Below are positions 9,007 through 19,687 of a stretch of DNA of 64,000 nt, one piece after another (position 1 is the first letter of the stretch; each line of letters starts with the position of its first letter). The stretch is from NCBI GenBank assembly GCA_963822705.1, contig CAWGIX010000003.1, forward strand, positions 1 through 64,000, read 5' to 3'. Origin of the DNA: CAVRQM01 sp963822705 (GTDB lineage: Bacteria > Pseudomonadota > Alphaproteobacteria > Acetobacterales > Acetobacteraceae). The position numbers and the translations under genes are program-made. Under the pieces are notes generated by a model. It was not told where the DNA came from. It searched no databases and saw only the letters and a list, made by a program, of their open reading frames with translations.

Positions 9007-9902
9007 GGCGGCGGGTTCTCCAGACCGATGGCGCGCAGCCGCGCCGCCTCCTCATCCCAGCCGGCACGCTGCTTTACGTTGAGGAACAGATGCACCTTTC
9101 GTTCCAGCAGCGAGGTGAGCTGGGCGCGGGCGCGGGCGCCGATTTCGCGGATGCGGGCGCCGCCGGCGCCGATCAGGATCGCCTTGTGGCCGGGCCGCGC
9201 CACGTAGATGGTCGCCTCGATGCGCACCGAGCCGTCCGGGCGCTCGGAAAAATTTTCGGTCTCGACAGTGGCGCCGTAAGGCACTTCCTCGCGGGTCTGC
9301 AAGAAAATCTCTTCCCGCACGATCTCCGCCGCCAACAGCCGATCCGGCAGGTCGGTGAGGTCGTCAGGCGGATACAGGTACGCCCCTTCCGGCATCGCAG
9401 TCGCCAACCGGTCGCGCAATTCCGAAACGCCGTCACCCGTGGAGGCGGAGATCATGAACGTCTCGGCAAAACACCCCAGCCCGTTCAACGCGGCCACAAG
9501 CGGTAGCAGGTTTCCCCGAGGGATGGCGTCCACCTTGTTCAGCGCCAGCCACACCGCTGCTCCATCGCCAAGCGGCGGACGCGCAGCGATGTCGCGAACC
9601 TGTGGCGTGATGCCGGAGACCGCGTCGACCAGAAACAGCACCAGATCGGCGTCGCGCACCCCGCTCCAGGCCGCCTGGACCATCGCCCGGTCCAGCCGGC
9701 GGCGGGGTGCAAAAATACCGGGTGTATCGACCAGCAGGATCTGCGTCTCCCCATGCATCACGATACCGAGCACGCGGGCACGCGTGGTCTGCGCCTTTGG
9801 ACTGACGATGGAGAGTTTTGCCCCGGTCAGCCGGTTGAGCAGCGTCGACTTGCCGGCATTCGGCGCGCCGACGATCGCGACAAAACCGCAGCGCGTTGTC
9901 AC
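9003..9902 (-). CDS. era: GTPase Era
   Basis: Ribosome-assembly GTPase that binds the 3' end of 16S rRNA and the 30S subunit. 299 residues, normal for the family. G1 is GAPNAGKS (residues 12-19), G3 DTPG near 62-65, G4 NKVD near 122-125 and G5 SAST near 153; the C-terminal KH domain contains the GAGGARIREIG segment. The start is GTG 9902, overlapping the rnc TGA (GTGA), a normal rnc-era coupling. A longer frame reaching 10085 runs antiparallel inside rnc sequence and is not used. Confidence 0.95.
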   Translation of the reverse strand: MTTRCGFVAIVGAPNAGKSTLLNRLTGAKLSIVSPKAQTTRARVLGIVMHGETQILLVDTPGIFAPRRRLDRAMVQAAWSGVRDADLVLFLVDAVSGITPQVRDIAARPPLGDGAAVWLALNKVDAIPRGNLLPLVAALNGLGCFAETFMISASTGDGVSELRDRLATAMPEGAYLYPPDDLTDLPDRLLAAEIVREEIFLQTREEVPYGATVETENFSERPDGSVRIEATIYVARPGHKAILIGAGGARIREIGARARAQLTSLLERKVHLFLNVKQRAGWDEEAARLRAIGLENPPP

Positions 9903-10636
9903 GGATTTAACGTGCGCAGCAGAGCTTCGGCGGCCAGGCGCTCGGCCAACCGCTTGCTGCCCGCCGTTCCCGTCGCGGCGACCTCGCCCGCCCTGGCGCT
10001 GATCGTGAACAGCGGCTCGTGCGGCGGACCCTCCCGCCCGACCAGGGCATAGACCGGCAGCGGCCGCCCGCGCGCCAATAGCCATTCCTGCAACTCGGTC
10101 TTCGCGTCTTTCGGCGGTTCGGGATCGGCTTCCAACGCATCCGCCCAGGCCTCGCGCACGAACCGCCGCGCCGCATCAAGGCCGGCATCCATGTATAGGG
10201 CGCCGATCAGCGCCTCGGTCGCGTCGGCCAGCACCGTCGCGCGGTGGCGGACCCCCGCCCGGCTTTCGCCGGGGGCTACCGACAGCAGAGCGGGAACGCC
10301 ACGCTTTTCCGCAATCGCGGCGATCACTGGCTGGGACACGAGATGGGCCAGCCTGGGTCCAAGCTTGCCCTCCTGCTCATGCGGGAATTTCTCGGCCAGC
10401 CACTCTGCAACCAGCAGGCCCAGCACGCGGTCGCCTACGAACTCCAGCCGCTCGTTGGATCCGGCACCGCTGCTTCGCCCGAGCCGGCCGCGGCCCAAAC
10501 GAGGCCCGCTGACCGCCGAACGATGGGTCAGCGCTTCGCGGAGCAGGGCCGGGCGGGCGAAATGGTGGCCCAGCAGCGTTTCCGCCGGGTCGGGGCTGTC
10601 AGGCCCGCTTAGTTGATTCCGTGGAACAGACGCCAC
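9899..10636 (-). CDS. rnc: Ribonuclease III
   Basis: Cleaves double-stranded RNA in rRNA and mRNA processing. The catalytic domain has NERLEFVGDRVLG (usual Ser replaced by Arg) and DATEALIGALYMDAG carrying the metal ligands. A double-stranded RNA-binding domain fills the C-terminal 70 residues. There is no in-frame ATG at the expected position. GTG 10636, inside the lepB tail, gives 245 residues and is used here; a CTG further down is an alternative, or an indel hides an ATG near 10612. It sits between lepB and era as in many bacteria. The start is the only weak point of this call. Confidence 0.9.
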   Translation of the reverse strand: MASVPRNQLSGPDSPDPAETLLGHHFARPALLREALTHRSAVSGPRLGRGRLGRSSGAGSNERLEFVGDRVLGLLVAEWLAEKFPHEQEGKLGPRLAHLVSQPVIAAIAEKRGVPALLSVAPGESRAGVRHRATVLADATEALIGALYMDAGLDAARRFVREAWADALEADPEPPKDAKTELQEWLLARGRPLPVYALVGREGPPHEPLFTISARAGEVAATGTAGSKRLAERLAAEALLRTLNP

Positions 10637-11398
10637 CAGCGAATTTCGAACGGCCATTCCCACACTTCCCACCAGGGTGCGTTGGCGTCGATGCTGAAGA
10701 AAATGAACTCGGCGCGGCCGACCAGAATTCTCCAGCGGGATGTACCCCACAGCGTTCTGGTAGCGGCTGTCCTGACTGTTGTCGCGGTTGTCCCCCATCG
10801 CGAAGACGTAGCCGGGCGGCACCTTGTATTCCTCGGTGTCGTTCATGCCGCCGACGTCGTCCTGCTTGATGATGTCGTGCTTTTTCCCGCCGGGCAGCGC
10901 CTCGAGATACTCCTTGTCGACCATGCGAGGCCCGTCGCCTTCCACCACGTAGTCGCCGATCGGCTGGCGCGGCACTTCCTGGCCATTGATGAACAGCTGC
11001 CCACGCTTCATCTGGATGGTATCGCCCGGCAGACCAACGATCCGTTTGATGTAGTCGGTGGAATTGTCCCGGGGCAGCTTGAACACCGCTACGTCCCCGC
11101 GATCCGGCACTCGGCCGAAAATGCGTCCAGGGAACAGGTCGGGCGAGAACGGGAGCGAAAAGTGAGAGTATCCGTAGGCATACTTTGATACGAAGAGGTA
11201 GTCGCCGACCAGCAGTGTCGGAATCATGGAGCCGGATGGGATGTTGAATGGCTCGAATGCGATGGTACGGATCACCAAGGCGATGGCTACGGCATAGAAA
11301 ATGGTCCTGATTGTATCGACGAACCCGCCGGATTTGCTGCCCGACTTGCTTGTGGACCTTTCGACAGGCTTGCGTTTCGTCAAATAAGAAGGAGGCAT
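10609..11398 (-). CDS. lepB: Signal peptidase I (one frameshift near the C-terminus)
   Basis: Inner-membrane protease that removes signal peptides from exported proteins. The start ATG 11398 gives a short basic N-terminus, one membrane segment (FYAVAIALVIRTIAF) and the catalytic Ser motif PSGSMIPT. The catalytic-Lys segment DYIKRIVGLPGD and the GDNRDNSQDSR box follow. After PLENS near 10729 the frame is lost, but the family-typical tail (LVGRAEFIFFSID ... HGIN) continues in another frame to TAA 10609-10611; one extra T explains it. lepB is normally essential, so this break is most simply a sequence error. First gene of the lepB-rnc-era operon. Confidence 0.9.
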
Positions 11399-11572
11399 TC
11401 GTCTTTGGCCGATCGGGTTGCGGGAGGCGCGGATGAAGCCTGCCGGGGGGTGGGGAGTCAAGGATTGCAGCCCGGAGCATACGGTGACCCGCGTTGCCGC
11501 AGCCTTACCGAAAAATGTCCTTGACCACCCCCGCTTGACCGGCACCGCGCGCGCCTGTCTTAGCTCCGCCGC

Positions 11573-12418
11573 ATGGACACCCTGCATGCAGTCGCAATTG
11601 CCGTCCTGCAAGGGGCCACCGAACTGTTTCCGGTCAGCAGCTTGGGACACGCCGTGCTGGTTCCCGCCCTGCTCGGCTGGCAGATCGACCAGCAGGCGCC
11701 ATCGTTCCTGCCGTTTCTGGTCATGCTTCACGTCGGCACTGCGATCGCGCTATTGGCGTATTTCTGGCGCGACTGGTGGGCACTGGCCGTCGGCGTGCTC
11801 GGGTTGGCCTCGGCCCATCAGGTCGGTGAGAGCCGGCGGGTGGCCTGGCTCATTATCATCGCCACGCTGCCGGCGGTGATCTTGGGGGGCGCACTGGAGC
11901 ACGTATTCCGGCGACTGTTCGGTAGCCCGCTGATGGCCGCGGCGTTTTTGGTCGCCAACGGCGCCATGCTGATCCTGGGCGAGCGGCTGCGTGGCCGGGG
12001 TGCGCGGCCGCTGTCCAGCCTGCGCGCGCCGGACGCACTGGCCATCGGCATCTGGCAGTGCCTGGCCCTGCTGCCGGGCATTTCCCGCTCGGGTGCCACC
12101 ATCGTAGGCGGGCTACTGCGGGGCATCGACCACGAGGGGGCCGCGCACTTCTCGTTCCTGATCGCCACGCCGATCATCTTGGGTGCGACGGTGCTGGAAG
12201 TGCCAAAGCTTCTGCGCACCGGCGTGCCGCAAGACACGTTTTCGGTGGCCGCGCTGGCCGCCGTGGTCGCCGGCGTGGTGGCGTTTGTGTCCACCTGGCT
12301 GCTGATGCGCTGGTTTCGGCGCAATGACGAACGCCATGAAAATTGGGCACTCGATCCGTTCGGCTGGTATTGCCTGGCGCTCGGCGTCGGGGCGATCGCC
12401 TACCTGACCCTGACGTGA
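11573..12418 (+). CDS. uppP: Undecaprenyl-diphosphatase (UppP/BacA)
   Basis: Integral membrane phosphatase that recycles undecaprenyl pyrophosphate for peptidoglycan and polysaccharide synthesis. The 281 residues contain the two family motifs: QGATELFPVSSLGH (residues 14-27, with the catalytic Glu) and PGISRSGAT near residue 165. About seven to eight hydrophobic segments are visible. It is divergent from lepB with a 174-base gap that should hold both promoters. The stop overlaps the next gene by GTGA. Confidence 0.94.
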   Translation: MDTLHAVAIAVLQGATELFPVSSLGHAVLVPALLGWQIDQQAPSFLPFLVMLHVGTAIALLAYFWRDWWALAVGVLGLASAHQVGESRRVAWLIIIATLPAVILGGALEHVFRRLFGSPLMAAAFLVANGAMLILGERLRGRGARPLSSLRAPDALAIGIWQCLALLPGISRSGATIVGGLLRGIDHEGAAHFSFLIATPIILGATVLEVPKLLRTGVPQDTFSVAALAAVVAGVVAFVSTWLLMRWFRRNDERHENWALDPFGWYCLALGVGAIAYLTLT

Positions 12419-13158
12419 AAACCCGCTGGCTCGGCGTATTCTTTGCGGCGGCGCTGCTGGGCGCGGCCCCGCTTGCCACGCAACCGATCGAGCGGTCCGA
12501 GCCATGGTGGCAGGCGCGCCATGCAGAAAAGCTGCGGGAGGCGCGCGGCAAGCCGATAGATCTGGTATTCTTGGGCGATTCGATCACCCAGCAATGGGAA
12601 AAACCCGAGTACCAAGCGATCTGGCAGCGCTTTTATGGCGACCGGAACGCCTTAAACCTTGGTTTTGTGGGCGATGCCACGTCACACCTGCTGTGGCGCA
12701 TCCGGCACGGCGAGCTGGCGGGGCTGCATCCTCGGGCGGCGGTGATCCTGATCGGCGCCAACAATCTCGGACGCCTTCACTGGCCCGAGGCGGACGACGT
12801 GGCCGGGATCGAGGCGGTAGTGGACGAAACCAGGTTCCGGCTCCCCGCGACCAAAATTCTGCTGCTGGGCGTGCTCCCGAGCGACCGCGGACCCTGGGTG
12901 CTGCAAACCGGTGCCGCGATCAACCGTGCCCTGGCCGCTCGGTATGGGTCCGGCGCCGTGGCCGGCGTGACCTTCTTGGACCTGTCGCAGGAATTCTTGC
13001 GGCCGGACGGGAGCGTGGACGACGGAAAATTCATCGACCCGACGCTCAGTCCGCCGCGTCCGGCGCTTCACCCCTCGCCCGAAGCCGCCGCCAGCATGGC
13101 CGCCGCGATGGAACCCACCTTGGCGGCCATGCTGGGCGATCGCGCCCATACGCGTTGA
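12415..13158 (+). CDS. Exported SGNH/GDSL-family hydrolase (PAF-acetylhydrolase-like)
   Basis: Predicted periplasmic or secreted ester hydrolase. The start GTG 12415 overlaps the uppP stop and gives 247 residues with an N-terminal signal peptide (KTR, hydrophobic core, cleavage near residue 20). Block I is VFLGDSITQQW (Ser near residue 50), block III is IGANNLG, and the catalytic His is in LHPSPEAA near the C-terminus. This order is typical of GDSL lipases related to platelet-activating-factor acetylhydrolase. Substrate unknown. It is convergent with the response-regulator gene, 9 bases apart. Confidence 0.85.
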   Translation: MKTRWLGVFFAAALLGAAPLATQPIERSEPWWQARHAEKLREARGKPIDLVFLGDSITQQWEKPEYQAIWQRFYGDRNALNLGFVGDATSHLLWRIRHGELAGLHPRAAVILIGANNLGRLHWPEADDVAGIEAVVDETRFRLPATKILLLGVLPSDRGPWVLQTGAAINRALAARYGSGAVAGVTFLDLSQEFLRPDGSVDDGKFIDPTLSPPRPALHPSPEAAASMAAAMEPTLAAMLGDRAHTR

Positions 13159-13167
13159 TCCCGAAGA

Positions 13168-13929
13168 TCAGCTGGCCATGGCGAAAGCGGCCAATTCCGG
13201 GACCGGCCGGCGCAGGGCCGGGGCCGGCCGAGGCCGGCCGAGGCATAACCGGTAGCCGCCGCCGTCGTTGACCACGAGTCGCTCACCCTCCGCCGCGCTG
13301 TGGATTTTCCGGCGCAGGCGATAGATGTGGGTCTCCACGGTGTGCGTAGTGGCGTCCGCGTTATAGCCCCACACATCCTGCAACAGCATCTCGCGCGTCA
13401 CCGGAGCGCCCTCGGCCCGATAGAGGTATTTCAGCACCCCCACCTCCTTCTCGGTGAGACGGATCGGCTTGCTCCCCAACCGGTGCAGCAGTTTGGCGCC
13501 CGGCCGGAACACGAAGGGGCCCATCCCGATTTCTGCGTGCTCGCTGGCCTCGAAAGCACGCAATTGGGCGCGCAGCCGCGCCAGCAGTTGGGGCGTGCCG
13601 ACCGGGCGGATAATGTAGTCGTTGGCCCCGGAATCCAACCCGCGCACCACGTCGGTTTCGCGCTCGGCATCCGTGAGGATCAGCAGCGGCACGTTGACGC
13701 CGGTGCGACGGAGCCGCTGACAAAAGTCCCGCCCATCTCCGTCCGGCAGGTCGACATCCAGAATCATCGCGTCGAACCGGATGCTCCGTATGATGGCCGA
13801 CTGCGCCTCGCCGATGCTGCTGGCCCCGACGGTCGTGCAATCCATCCCCCGGGCCAGCTGCTCGGCCAGGGCCATCCGCTGCAGGTCGTCGGCATCGATC
13901 AGCAGAAAGTGCCGTTGGGGCGGTGCCAT
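13168..13929 (-). CDS. Two-component response regulator, OmpR family
   Basis: DNA-binding response regulator in the cytoplasm. ATG 13929 is preceded by GTGAGG. The receiver domain (about residues 6-120) has the acidic DADD pair and phospho-acceptor ILDVDLPDGDG. A winged-helix Trans_reg_C domain follows (ending with TVETHIYRLRRKI and a GGGYRL wing). The last 25 residues are Pro/Ala/Arg-rich and their DNA holds a tandem GGCCGGCCGA repeat. 253 residues. No histidine kinase is adjacent, so the partner is unknown. Confidence 0.9.
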   Translation of the reverse strand: MAPPQRHFLLIDADDLQRMALAEQLARGMDCTTVGASSIGEAQSAIIRSIRFDAMILDVDLPDGDGRDFCQRLRRTGVNVPLLILTDAERETDVVRGLDSGANDYIIRPVGTPQLLARLRAQLRAFEASEHAEIGMGPFVFRPGAKLLHRLGSKPIRLTEKEVGVLKYLYRAEGAPVTREMLLQDVWGYNADATTHTVETHIYRLRRKIHSAAEGERLVVNDGGGYRLCLGRPRPAPALRRPVPELAAFAMAS

Positions 13930-14052
13930 GGTATGCCTCACTGAACCATTTTGGTCGAGGCCATATTGCGGCGTGTAACGAGGACGCGCTGTGAGTGCGC
14001 TCACAGGTTTCGTGAGAAACCTTAACGGCGATTTATCGGGCTGGGTTGGGGC

Positions 14053-14127
<75 letters not shown>

Positions 14128-14354
14128 GACGCCCGGTTCCTACCCGTCCGGCTTTCCCCGCGCAACCCGAGGCGGACGGGCGGTTGGCTTCTCCCGCCGG
14201 CACAAGGTATCCGGGTTTTTGCGGGTCTCGCTTCAGTGCGATGGGAGATTGCTTGAGTGTTCGAGTCCATAGCCCACGTCCACAGCCGCCTGGACTTGCT
14301 CGGTGGCCCCGTCGAGCGGATAGGCGGACGCCTCGAGCCGCCCGATGCGCCGAC

Positions 14355-14534
14355 ATGACGGGCAACTCGGGCGAATCCTCCGACCGAGGGCCGTCCCGCA
14401 AAACTGAACCCGGCATCGAAGAACGCAAAGCCCGCGAGGCCGAAGCGCTGCGGATGAATTTGCGGCGGCGGAAGGAACAGGCGCGCGCCCGCGCCGCTTC
14501 GCTATCAGCGAAAGCCGAGCCGGAGCGGCCATGA
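14355..14534 (+). CDS. Small conserved basic protein upstream of dcd
   Basis: A 59-residue hydrophilic protein with a charged helical core (ERKAREAEALRMNLRRRKEQARARAA). I recall similar short proteins near dcd and murA in alphaproteobacteria, but I know no function for them. ATG 14355 is chosen because the frame further upstream crosses the tRNA. The stop overlaps the dcd ATG by four bases (ATGA), supporting it as a real, translationally coupled gene. No clear ribosome-binding site is visible. Confidence 0.65.
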   Translation: MTGNSGESSDRGPSRKTEPGIEERKAREAEALRMNLRRRKEQARARAASLSAKAEPERP

Positions 14535-15088
14535 CCGTCATGTCCGACCGGTGGATCCGGCGCATGGCCGCCGAGCACCGCATGATCGAGCCGTTCGAGG
14601 AAGCGCAACGCGCGCAGGGCCGCATCAGCTACGGCCTGTCCAGCTACGGCTACGACGCCCGCGTGTCGGACGAGTTCAAGCTGTTCACCAACGTCAATTC
14701 CGCCGTCGTCGACCCAAAGGCGTTCGCGCCGGAAAGCTTTGTCGACCGCAAAGCGCCGGTGTGCATCATCCCCCCCAACAGTTTCGCGCTCGCCCATACG
14801 GTCGAATATTTTCGCATTCCGCGCGACGTGCTGGTGATCTGCCTGGGCAAATCCACCTACGCCCGCTGCGGCATCATCGTGAACGTGACGCCCCTGGAAC
14901 CCGAGTGGGAGGGACAGGTGACGATCGAAATCAGCAACACCACTCCCCTGCCCGCAAAAATCCACGCGTTCGAGGGCATCTGCCAGTTCCTGTTCCTGCT
15001 CGGCAACGAGCCGTGCGAGATCAGCTACGCCGACCGGGCCGGGAAATATATGCGTCAGACGGGAGTGGCTCTTCCCCGGCTCGGCTGA
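14531..15088 (+). CDS. dcd: dCTP deaminase
   Basis: Converts dCTP to dUTP, feeding dTMP synthesis. The 185 residues match the trimeric Dcd family: SYGLSSYGYDAR near the N-terminus, then AHTVEYFRIPRDVLVICLGKSTYARCG carried in the substrate-binding core (residues about 89-115, with the Arg and Ser that bind phosphates). TPLEPEWEGQVTIEISN with the catalytic Glu follows. Start overlaps the upstream small gene. It is followed 20 bases later by murA, so the two may be co-transcribed. Confidence 0.95.
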   Translation: MTVMSDRWIRRMAAEHRMIEPFEEAQRAQGRISYGLSSYGYDARVSDEFKLFTNVNSAVVDPKAFAPESFVDRKAPVCIIPPNSFALAHTVEYFRIPRDVLVICLGKSTYARCGIIVNVTPLEPEWEGQVTIEISNTTPLPAKIHAFEGICQFLFLLGNEPCEISYADRAGKYMRQTGVALPRLG

Positions 15089-15108
15089 GGGCAGCTAGAA
15101 CCTCCGGC

Positions 15109-16367
<1,259 letters not shown>

Positions 16368-16371
<4 letters not shown>

Positions 16372-17690
16372 CCGCCTCCGCCGCGCGCCACCGGATCGTC
16401 GTGGTGGGGGGCGGTGCCGCGGGGCTGGAACTCGTCACCGCTTTGGGCGACTCGCTTGGGCGCCGTGGACGGGCCGAGGTGTCGCTGATCGAGCGGGCGC
16501 GCACGCATCTGTGGAAGCCGCTGCTGCACGCAGTGGCGGCGGGCAGCATGGACCCGGTCGCGCACGAGCTGAACTTTCTGGCCCAGGCGCACCGCCACCA
16601 TTTCCAGTACCGGCTGGGGGAGATGACCGGGCTCGATCGGACCGCCAAACAGGTGCGGGTGGCGGCGTCGTTCGACGAGGAGGGGCGCGCGATCACGCAT
16701 GAACGCAGTGTCGGCTACGACACGCTGGTCGTGGCGGTCGGCAGCGTGACCAACGATTTCGGCACGCCGGGGGCGGCGGAGCACGCGGTGCCGCTGGAGA
16801 CGCCGGAACAGGCGGTGCGGTTCAACCGGCGGCTGATCAATGCCTGCATCCGTGCCGACAGCCAGGAAGAGCCGATCCGGCCCGGCCAGCTCCATGTCGC
16901 CATCATCGGCGCCGGCGCCACCGGCACCGAGCTGGCGGCCGAGCTGCACCGCACCGTGCGCGAAGTGGTGGCGCACGGGCTGAGCCGGGTCGACCCGGAG
17001 CGCGACATACGCATCATCCTGATCGAGGCGGCGCCGCGCATCCTGCCTGCGCTGCCGGAGCGGATTTCCGAAGCGACGCTGGGAATACTGCGAAGATTGG
17101 GTGTGGAGGTGCGCACCAACGCGCCGGTGAGCGAGGTGCGGGCCGACGGCGTGGGTTTGGCGGACGGGGAATTCGTCGCCTCGGAACTGGTGGTGTGGTC
17201 GGCCGGAGTCAAAGGCCCGGATTTTTTGCGCGAGCTGGATGGGCTGGAGGTGAACCGGAGCGGTCAGCTGGTGGTGCTGCCCACGCTGCAGACCACGCGC
17301 GATGCCGACATTTTTGCCATCGGCGACTGCGCCGCCGTTCCTCGCGAGGGTTTTGCGACACCGGTGCCGCCGCGCGCGCAAGCAGCGCACCAGGAGGCCA
17401 GCCATCTGTGCAGACAGCTGCACCGGCGGCTGCGCGGCGAGGCGCTGCAATCGTTCCGCTATCGGGATTTCGGCTCGCTGGTGTCGCTGGGGAAATACAG
17501 CACCGTCGGCAGTCTGATGGGGTTCTTGTTCGGCAAAAGCATGTTCATCGAAGGCATGTTCGCCAAGCTGATGTATCGTTCGCTCTACACCATGCACGAA
17601 TTCGCGCTGTCCGGCAGTCGCTCCACGGCGCTGGGCATTTTGGCGCGCAGCCTGTCTCGACGCACCGCGCCGGAGGTAAAGTTGCATTAG
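16368..17690 (+). CDS. NAD(P)/FAD-dependent oxidoreductase, type II NADH dehydrogenase-like
   Basis: Probable non-proton-pumping NADH:quinone oxidoreductase at the inner face of the membrane. 440 residues. Two dinucleotide-binding motifs are seen: FAD VVVGGGAAGLE (residues 11-21) and NAD IIGAGATGTELA near residue 182. The FAD-binding IFAIGDCAAVP lies near residue 312, and a C-terminal segment with LMGFLFGKSMFIEGMF may associate with the membrane. The start is TTG 16368, overlapping the murA stop. Being the last gene after dcd-murA suggests co-transcription rather than shared function. Confidence 0.85.
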
Positions 17691-17753
17691 CGGGAGGCCG
17701 ATGCCAGGGTGTCCGTTCCGCTATCGAAACAATATGGGCGTGCGTGGGCAGGC

Positions 17754-18437
17754 TCAGGAAGGGGTGGGTTTTCGGATCGGCTCCAGCATCCAGATGCCGC
17801 GCCACTTGCGCCACTCCGTGCCGGGCTCGGTCCACTTCGGCTTGCGCTTATACGGCTCGGTGCGCACCGGGCGCTTTCGCATCGGCTTTTGGGGGACCGG
17901 TGCGGCGGGGTCCGGTTCAGGTTCGGGCGGCTTGACCCGGGCGGGCCGTTTCGGCGGCGGGGGCAGGAGCGCCGGGTCGGGGACTACTCCCAGCATCCGG
18001 CAGAAGGGGCGGAGGATGCGCCCCACTTGAGGGGCGGTGCGGATCAGCTCCTGCATTCCGGGATCCGCCAGCAGCTGCTCCAGGTCCCCCTTGTAGGGCG
18101 CCACCCGCCACTGCCCCAGTTTTAGCAGCCAGGCAAACGGCTCGGGAAATGGGTGCTGTCGCTTTCGGGCTTCCCGTCTCCGGTTCCCGGGCGGCCGGGG
18201 CGGTGGCAGCGGACCCGCCTGGGCGCGGGCGGCGAGTGCTATGAACCTGAGCCGGAGGTTTTGCAGCCGGGTGCCGATCAGGTTCACCAGCTGCACGGCC
18301 AGGATATACACCCCGGACCTCCGGTCGGCCTCGTAGCGCTCCACCAGCCCCCGGGCCAGTCCGTGGGTGAACCGGGTAAAGCGGTCGGAGAGGCTGGCGT
18401 CTGGTGGGAGGGGTGGGGGCAGGCCGTAAAACCACAT
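17754..18437 (-). CDS. Conserved hypothetical protein with Pro/Arg-rich C-terminus
   Basis: No function recognised. The start is taken at ATG 18437 (protein begins MWFYGLPPPLPP), though the frame is open to 18473. About 227 residues: an N-terminal helical region (SDRFTRFTHGLARGLVERYEA), a hydrophobic stretch near AVQLVNLIGTRL, then a strongly basic, proline-rich half ending with KWTEPGTEWRKWRGIW. There is no signal peptide or catalytic motif. It is convergent with the NADH dehydrogenase gene. A DNA- or membrane-associated role is possible but not shown. Confidence 0.6.
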   Translation of the reverse strand: MWFYGLPPPLPPDASLSDRFTRFTHGLARGLVERYEADRRSGVYILAVQLVNLIGTRLQNLRLRFIALAARAQAGPLPPPRPPGNRRREARKRQHPFPEPFAWLLKLGQWRVAPYKGDLEQLLADPGMQELIRTAPQVGRILRPFCRMLGVVPDPALLPPPPKRPARVKPPEPEPDPAAPVPQKPMRKRPVRTEPYKRKPKWTEPGTEWRKWRGIWMLEPIRKPTPS

Positions 18438-18833
18438 GTCAGAATTACTAACGGATGGGGGAGACCGGGTCAAGGAATTTTGTGTTCAGTGATAACAGGC
18501 CGATTCCTGCCAGCGTGGTTGACGGCCGATTCTGCGATCGCACCGCACCTGCAAGACGGGATGGACCGCTTCCGGCCCAGAGGAGAATCCGGTTGCGAAG
18601 CGCCGCGGGTGCTCGGATTGCTCCTCCACGGCTACGCTTCCTTCATGGCCGCGCCCGACCTCGCCTGACCCGGCCCATCTGCCGCGGCCGAACAATGGTG
18701 CGGCTCCCTGGCGTTGCCGGGAAACTACGGCAGGGCGAGGCGGCATTCGGAGATCGACCACGCCGCAAGCTGGACGCATTCTTGAATCCGATCGAACGTC
18801 CGGATATGTTACTGGATATAATCCGAGATCGTG
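18438..18833. other. 396-base gap upstream of the toxin-antitoxin pair
   Basis: No convincing gene is seen here. Open frames exist on both strands, but they lack start sites and recognisable sequence. The right end holds the promoter-like and operator-like elements of the antitoxin gene. The stretch near 18440-18500 is AT-richer than its surroundings. Confidence 0.5.
18801..18825 (+). promoter_or_regulatory. -10 box within an operator-like inverted repeat, upstream of the antitoxin gene
   Basis: A perfect -10 hexamer TATAAT (18817-18822) sits inside two nested inverted repeats: CGGAT (18801-18805) with ATCCG (18821-18825), and GGAT-ATA-ATCC (18814-18824). It lies just ahead of the antitoxin start, where VapBC-type operons are usually autorepressed. 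The -35 is not clear. Confidence 0.5.
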
Positions 18834-19133
18834 ATGGGCTCCTCGCAGAAGCGCGCCATTCAGAATTACCGCAGTCGCCTCACCGAGCGCGGCCTGGCGC
18901 GCTTTGAGGTGCTGGGCCGTGAGGCCGATCGCGACCTGATCCGTTCTCTCGCACGGCGACTGGCCGAGGACGGTCCCGAGGCCTCGCGCCTACGCGCCGC
19001 CGTAAGCCAGAGCATCGCCGCAGAGCCGCCGAGGCTGGGCGGCATCCTGGCCGCGCTGCGCCGCTCCCCCTTCGTGGGCGCAGACCTCGACGTGACCCGT
19101 CCCCGAGAAGAGGGACGTAACATCGAGATCTGA
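18834..19133 (+). CDS. Antitoxin of a VapBC-like pair
   Basis: Small DNA-binding antitoxin expected to neutralise the adjacent PIN-domain toxin. About 99 residues; ATG 18834 is chosen, with GTG 18831 directly before it as an alternative. The N-terminal half resembles prevent-host-death/type II antitoxins of FitB-like toxins (a RAIQNYRSRLTERGLARFEVLG segment is carried at about residues 7-28). The C-terminal region has the acidic and proline-containing tail expected to bind the toxin. The stop overlaps the toxin ATG (TGATG), a strong sign of a coupled pair. Confidence 0.8.
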   Translation: MGSSQKRAIQNYRSRLTERGLARFEVLGREADRDLIRSLARRLAEDGPEASRLRAAVSQSIAAEPPRLGGILAALRRSPFVGADLDVTRPREEGRNIEI

Positions 19134-19687
19134 TGCGCTATCTGCTCGATACCAACATCATCAGCAACATCGCGAAGCCATCACCTTCCGAGTTGTTGCT
19201 GGCGTGGATGGCGGAGCAGAACGACGATGATCTCTACATCAGTTCACTGACCCTCGCAGAGATCCGTCGCGGCGTGCTGGAGAAACCCGCCGGCAAACGG
19301 CGCGATCAGCTTGAGACGTGGTTTGGCGGGCCGGAAGGACCGCAAGCTCTTTTCGCCGGCCGCGTGCTTCCCTTCGACGAGGCCGCCGCCTTGATTTGGG
19401 CGCGCCTCATGGCTGAGGGCAAGGCCAAGGGCCAGGCGCGCAGCGCGCTCGATACGATCATTGCCGCTGTCGCTGAAGCGAACGACTGCATCGTCGTTAC
19501 CGACAATGAAAAGGATTTCGTCGGCATCGAGGCGATCAACCTCTTCGGGGGCGGCCTCCGCGGTCACCGGCGTCCGCTTGATCGACATGATGTTCCTCGA
19601 GGATGTCTTTTGACAAGGGCGGCTATGTCCTCGAGTTCTTCGAAACTGGACGGCACACAGTTGGGTAGCACCCGCCGGATAGGGTAG
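19133..19687 (+). CDS. PIN-domain toxin, VapC/FitB-like, with unusual C-terminal extension
   Basis: Predicted Mg-dependent ribonuclease of type II toxin-antitoxin systems. The PIN domain starts with the acidic motif YLLDTNIIS (Asp near residue 5). It has a central Glu (TLAEIRRG) and the C-terminal acidic pair DTIIAAVAE and VTDNEKDF. Homologues usually end shortly after FVGIEAINP; here the frame runs on for about 45 residues of low-complexity sequence (LFGGGLRGHRR ... SSSSSK). This suggests the natural end was lost by a rearrangement. 184 residues in total. Confidence 0.82.
   Translation: MRYLLDTNIISNIAKPSPSELLLAWMAEQNDDDLYISSLTLAEIRRGVLEKPAGKRRDQLETWFGGPEGPQALFAGRVLPFDEAAALIWARLMAEGKAKGQARSALDTIIAAVAEANDCIVVTDNEKDFVGIEAINLFGGGLRGHRRPLDRHDVPRGCLLTRAAMSSSSSKLDGTQLGSTRRIG

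Noticed and set aside
13190..13260. Tandem GGCCGGCCGA repeat near the end of the response-regulator gene
   Set aside because: It encodes the Pro/Arg/Ala-rich C-terminus of that protein and does not need a separate element.
18485..18720. Possible transposase remnant before the toxin-antitoxin pair
   Set aside because: Short frames here show no transposase motif and no terminal inverted repeats were found.
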